A stretch of DNA of 64,000 bases from Bagarius yarrelli (taxonomy: Eukaryota; Chordata; Actinopteri; Siluriformes; Sisoridae): positions 1,202,501 to 1,266,500 of the forward strand of contig VCAZ01000117.1 in assembly GCA_005784505.1 (NCBI GenBank), read 5' to 3'. Below the pieces are notes generated by a model, which had not been told where the DNA came from, ran no database searches, and saw nothing but the letters and a program-made list of their open reading frames with translations. This document shows positions 61,523-64,000 of this stretch, in pieces. A program made the position numbers and the translations under genes. Numbering within the stretch: the first letter of the stretch is position 1; every line of letters begins with the position of its first letter.

Positions 61523-62167
61523 AATAAAATTAAAAGATCAATTGCGTCCGACTTATTGGTTACGATTAATCCTAATGACCTGTCATTTTACAATTACAAA
61601 TACAATTGATTTTTAATTAGGTACCAGTTTTGACTGGAATAATTGTGCAGATCCGCTAGGAACAATCACATGACAGGAATTACGTAATTGGGCGGTGCCT
61701 CGATATTCTCCTCATTCCTGTTAAATAGCTACCTATAAAATGTAGGCTATTTTTGACAGCTGACGTCACATCCTGTTTACACCCACCTGTATGTTCACGG
61801 AGATGCTGATGATCAAATTTCCGATAATAGCCAGCAATGTACCGATGAGGTTGTCCTGTGTGTAAAAACAGTTTATATATAAGCACTTAAAACAAAAAGA
61901 AATATATTTAAACAAACTTATAGTGCACCTAAAACCTAATTAATATAAATAAAACATTTTTTGCATTACGTCAGGACATATACTTCACCTACGAGTCAGA
62001 TTAACAATATACAGCGTTACAATCATGCTATAACTAGGCCCCCAATAAAACACACACAAAATAAAAAACCCCAGAGTAAACGTTTACTATATTTGCTAAA
62101 CTCAAACGTAAACAATACTTACAGTGTAGGAGGCGCTTCCGGTTTGAACCGGACTCCCACCCGCCAT
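54228..62167 (-). CDS. nipal3: NIPA-like domain containing 3 (magnesium-transporter family membrane protein), 11 coding exons
   Basis: The coding exons, read on the minus strand, are 62123-62167, 61787-61855, 60487-60658, 60116-60175, 59828-59973, 59612-59708, 58629-58764, 57371-57459, 57205-57268, 56565-56659 and 54228-54397. They total 1143 nt, or 380 residues plus a TAG stop, and every junction keeps frame. The protein matches the NIPA/NIPAL family: about nine hydrophobic segments (near residues 16-37, 60-80, 82-104, 117-136, 155-180, 183-206, 221-240, 256-275, 286-306) and hallmark stretches KDPRPYY, TKTWW, ASYAFAPLSLIAPLSAVS and EKWKPKEFL. NIPA proteins transport Mg2+ and other divalent cations in cell or endosomal membranes; the exact substrate of NIPAL3 is less certain. 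The start ATG has A at -3 and G at +4. The N terminus is short and the tail (residues 325-380) is hydrophilic. Human NIPAL3 is slightly longer, about 406 residues from memory. Assignment to NIPAL3 rather than another paralogue rests on sequence recall and on the rcan3 neighbour. Confidence 0.95.
55322..55510 (+). mobile_element. SINE family A
   Basis: Near full length sense copy in the last nipal3 intron. Confidence 0.88.
55562..55588 (+). repeat. (TG)n microsatellite
   Basis: 13 units. Confidence 0.9.
55995..56196 (-). mobile_element. SINE family C (part of U2 chimera)
   Basis: Sense on the minus strand; the 3' end at 56001-56036 matches the LINE tail at 1280-1315 in 33 of 36 positions. 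Confidence 0.8.
56204..56345 (-). pseudogene. U2 snRNA pseudogene, 5' part only
   Basis: The minus strand reads CGCTTCACGGCCTTTTGGC, then AAGATCAAGTGTAGTATCTG, TTATCAGTTTAATATCTGAT, ATTAAATGGATTTTT and CTTGCTCCGGCCACTCC. These are the first ~145 nt of U2, including the branch-point recognition region (GTAGTA) and Sm-side sequence. It stops after CGCAT, so the 3' stem-loops are missing, and it has several substitutions. It lies in the last nipal3 intron and is fused to a SINE. Not expected to be functional. Confidence 0.88.
56565..56659 (-). CDS. nipal3: nipal3 coding exon 10
   Basis: Encodes CAVCFIGVFLITKNKKKAKA and FEPYVTMDMVN, the last membrane segment and start of the cytosolic tail. Acceptor ttatag, donor gtgagt. 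Confidence 0.95.
57205..57268 (-). CDS. nipal3: nipal3 coding exon 9
   Basis: Encodes AIFYLEFNQEDVLHICMFLL with split Gly codons at both ends. Acceptor ttaag, donor gtgagt. Confidence 0.94.
57371..57459 (-). CDS. nipal3: nipal3 coding exon 8
   Basis: Encodes FLAQASRLYDSSLIACVNYI and FSTVFAVGA. Acceptor attcag, donor gtaaca. QASRLYDSSLIA is a family signature. Confidence 0.95.
57537..57560 (+). repeat. (CA)n microsatellite
   Basis: 11-12 units in nipal3 intron 7. Confidence 0.9.
58020..58525. mobile_element. Probable hAT-like MITE
   Basis: AGACCGATATATATCAGTTT at one end and ATATCAGCCGATATAGTTCG at the other, a style common for fish hAT elements; in nipal3 intron 7. Confidence 0.45.
58566..58622 (+). 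repeat. (GA)n microsatellite beside the nipal3 exon 7 donor
   Basis: On the gene strand the intron reads gtaagt then (CT)n immediately. Confidence 0.95.
58629..58764 (-). CDS. nipal3: nipal3 coding exon 7
   Basis: Encodes SVTVITVKAVAGMVVLSIQG, then SLQISYPIFYVMFVCMVSTI and YFQA. The donor gtaagt runs straight into a (CT)n microsatellite on the gene strand. Confidence 0.95.
58970..59130 (-). mobile_element. L2-like LINE 3' tail
   Basis: Antisense: ATTGTCTCAAACCAGCTTTA and CCAGACTCAAAAGGGGACCC. Confidence 0.65.
59335..59360 (+). repeat. (CA)n microsatellite
   Basis: About 13 units in nipal3 intron 6. Confidence 0.9.
59612..59708 (-). CDS. nipal3: nipal3 coding exon 6
   Basis: Encodes LVEIVTFCLVLYFYKQHNAN and FLVLILLLVALL. 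The acceptor is tttctag before CTAGTG. The alternative AG four bases on would break frame, so the first is used. Donor gtaaag. Confidence 0.94.
59828..59973 (-). CDS. nipal3: nipal3 coding exon 5
   Basis: Encodes RYILSFLGCVLTVAGTYLFV and TFGPNSHEQLTAENIVKHL, then GWPVLLYL. Acceptor ttttag, donor gtgaga. GTYLFVTFGPNSHE is strongly NIPAL3-like. Confidence 0.95.
60116..60175 (-). CDS. nipal3: nipal3 coding exon 4
   Basis: A 60-nt exon encoding SCILGFLYLREKWKPKEFL plus split codons at both ends. Acceptor ctcacag, donor gtaagt. EKWKPKEFL is a family-conserved loop. Confidence 0.93.
60252..60356 (-). mobile_element. SINE family A fragment
   Basis: Antisense, inside the 311-bp GC-AG intron 3 of nipal3: GGGCCTTGCTCAGGGGCCCA. 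Confidence 0.75.
60487..60658 (-). CDS. nipal3: nipal3 coding exon 3
   Basis: Encodes KQSHVVLAV through SAVSLI, with the KDPRPYY, TKTWW and ASYAFAPLSLIAPLS blocks. It ends ATAG followed by gcaagt, a GC-type donor. One base is carried over and joins CC of the next exon to make Ala. Confidence 0.95.
60686..60757 (+). repeat. (GA)n-rich tract upstream of nipal3 exon 3 acceptor
   Basis: On the gene strand a (CT)n/CTTT tract ends about 28 bases before the acceptor. Confidence 0.9.
61443..61517. repeat. (TA)n microsatellite
   Basis: About 37 TA units in nipal3 intron 2. Confidence 0.95.
61787..61855 (-). CDS. nipal3: nipal3 coding exon 2
   Basis: Encodes DNLIGTLLAIIGNLIISISV and the following NIQ, which is membrane segment 1. 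Acceptor acacag, donor gtgggt, phase 0 on both sides. Confidence 0.93.
62123..62167 (-). CDS. nipal3: nipal3 coding exon 1
   Basis: Encodes MAGGSPVQTGSASYT (15 residues) and ends in phase 0 at a consensus gtaagt donor. The short N terminus before the first membrane segment fits the family. Confidence 0.88.
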
Positions 62168-62385
62168 AGTTATTATTATTACCAGTACAGTCACTCAGTC
62201 ATCCCTTTCTATTTTTTTCGTTTGTTGTGATTGTTCCTCGAACCAGATTCATTAAAAGTCTAAATTTCAAATCATTATTTCAGACAATACAGGTTACTGT
62301 CAGCGCATCTCACCAGCTACTATAAACACTTCCGCTTCCGGTTACACCTGTTATCAGACCGGGAGGGGTTCCGGTTTATCTTATT
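62168..62385 (-). promoter_or_regulatory. nipal3: Probable nipal3 promoter and 5' UTR with ETS-type sites
   Basis: On the gene strand, ACCGGAAG (62335-62342) and CGGAAGT (62328-62334) lie next to each other, with another CCGGAA near 62370. Tandem ETS sites without a TATA box suggest a housekeeping-type promoter. Confidence 0.45.
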
Positions 62386-62865
62386 TTATTATTTAATATT
62401 TACAAATGTAGTTTAGGTGTTTTAACAAACCAGAAACACGCTTTTAGGTATATCATTTTCTTTATATATTAGTAATAAACTCTATATATTTTACAGACAT
62501 TCACACCACTTTAAAAATGGTGGCACGATGCCGTAGAGACTTAAAATAAAAAGTTATATCTAGCAGCGCAGTTACTGTAAATATTAAAAAGTTAAAAAGT
62601 TAAAAAACTAATAAAGTTGTACAAATAACGATAGCAATAGTGCATATAAATGCAGCTTTTTAACATATACAGTAGATGGCAGCAAAATACCTCATTAAGA
62701 GCCTTCTATCTACCTTACCGATTCGGATCATTTGGACCAAGAGATTCGATTCGTTTGATTCACCAGTCGAATTCGCATCAAGAGGATAATGGTGTAGAGC
62801 ATTAACCGTTTATCCACCGGTGATGCACAAAATATATCAAGAATTTTAGAAAGTAGTAGCTCTTA

Positions 62866-63044
62866 GGGTGGTGAAGGTGTTGGGACTGGTGATTGAGAAA
62901 TCATGGGTTTAATTTTGAGCTCTACCAAGTTGCCACTTCTGGGCCCTCGAGCAAGGCCCTTAACCTTTAACTGCTAAACTGTATAAATTAGATCAATGCA
63001 AATCACTCTGGATAAGGGCGTCTGCAAAATGCCTGAAATGAAAC
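62866..63044 (+). mobile_element. SINE family A
   Basis: Sense, diverged: TCTGGGCCCTCGAGCAAGGC, GGATAAGGGCGTCTGCAAAA. Confidence 0.8.
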
Positions 63045-63280
63045 TGTCCAGGCTCGGTAGCTAAAATGCAGTCTTAACAGTTTCAACTGTTTTCTGTTTA
63101 AAGTGCATGATATTGGTGCAATTTTAGCTTAGCTAGGATACCTTTATCATTGTACAGTATATAAAAGAGCATTTATAGCTAGATAAAACTCTACAGACGG
63201 ATTGTAAACAACTTGCTTAAGACGTTCCTCGCATTCTTTATAGTCTCTTAACAAAGGCACTATCGGACAGTTATCTTAAA

Positions 63281-63327
<47 letters not shown>

Positions 63328-64000
63328 GAATGCAAAACTCACTGCTGATGTTCGCTATATGGGATCCTGGTCAGTTTTGTTGTGTTGCACAAAAGACTTG
63401 CTTGAATATTGAACAAATCTGAAATCTTTCTGTACCTGAACAGACAGCAACACTTTCGAGTTACACACCACAGGCAGAATAAATTAAAATATTATAAAGT
63501 CTATTATATTATAGGGCATGCTGTTAAAGTAAAATAAAACATTTTTATACCAAATAACAAAATTAATGTTTTTCTTTCTTAAATAACAACAGGTTTAATA
63601 AAAGAAATGTTTTTGTTAATGCAAATCATTTGCTATGAATGAATATAAGTGTATTATAATAGTATAATCAACATATACCTATCAGATGAATTATAGCTGG
63701 AACTAATGTCTGAGCTGCTGTTATAGATAATAAATCAACACTTTCCGACCAATCAGAATCGAGGATTTATTATCGCTATAAAACCAACGGAATGTATGCA
63801 CTCCACAGGTGGACAGATTGTAAATAATCATTACTATTGACTATTTTTGTGTGTCTACCTAATAAACCTTCTTTATGCTTCACAAACTGAACCTGACACA
63901 CCTTTTTTCTACTCATTGACATGCATTTCATTGTGTTTGGATGCCACATCAGTCCTTGAGTTATCCGTGCGTCACAACAAACGTAAGCTCACGCGCAAGC
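63045..64000. other. No gene recognised; MITE remnant and (CA)n
   Basis: (CA)n at 63281-63325. Near 63725-63780, AATAAATC and GATTTATTATCGCTATAA around CCAATCAGAATCGA look like a short palindromic MITE. In human the neighbour here would be STPG1, but none of it was seen. Confidence 0.45.

Noticed and set aside
2035..63044. tRNA genes suggested by many B-box motifs
   Set aside because: All recognised copies are SINE heads fused to the same non-tRNA body; none folds as a stand-alone tRNA by eye.

Overview
This is vertebrate nuclear DNA, most likely from a ray-finned fish. It is AT-rich, full of microsatellites and crowded with tRNA-derived SINEs, LINE 3' ends and small DNA transposons of the kinds seen in teleosts. 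I cannot name the species; a catfish-like or other otophysan fish is a guess from the repeat style. No bacterial operon, CRISPR array or viral gene was seen.

Two protein-coding genes can be assembled exon by exon, both on the minus strand. nipal3 (62167 down to 54228, 11 coding exons, 380 residues) encodes a NIPA-like multi-pass membrane protein of the magnesium-transporter family. rcan3 (39709 down to 19215, 4 coding exons, 196 residues) encodes a regulator of calcineurin. All exon phases join without a frameshift. From memory of the human map, NIPAL3 and RCAN3 are adjacent in the same order and orientation on 1p36, so this is a conserved gene pair. The two proteins are not known to act together.

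Layout: 1-1325 is the 3' end of a CR1/L2-like LINE whose 3' UTR carries a 69-bp tandem repeat. 1.3-18 kb is repeat-rich DNA downstream of rcan3. 18-19.2 kb is probably rcan3 3' UTR. 19.2-39.7 kb is rcan3, with a 17.9-kb intron 1 that holds a 1.2-kb GATA/GACA satellite and many transposable-element fragments. 39.7-40.0 kb is the rcan3 promoter region. 40-54.2 kb is intergenic plus the likely nipal3 3' UTR. 54.2-62.2 kb is nipal3, with a GC-AG intron and a U2 snRNA/SINE chimera in its last intron. 62.2-64 kb is the nipal3 promoter and upstream repeats.

No obvious new system was found. The most informative observations are the U2-SINE chimera nested in another SINE, the nearly identical 3' tails of a SINE family and the LINE, the GC-AG intron, microsatellites touching splice sites, the composite GATA/GACA array, and a complete hAT-type MITE with a perfect 8-bp target duplication.
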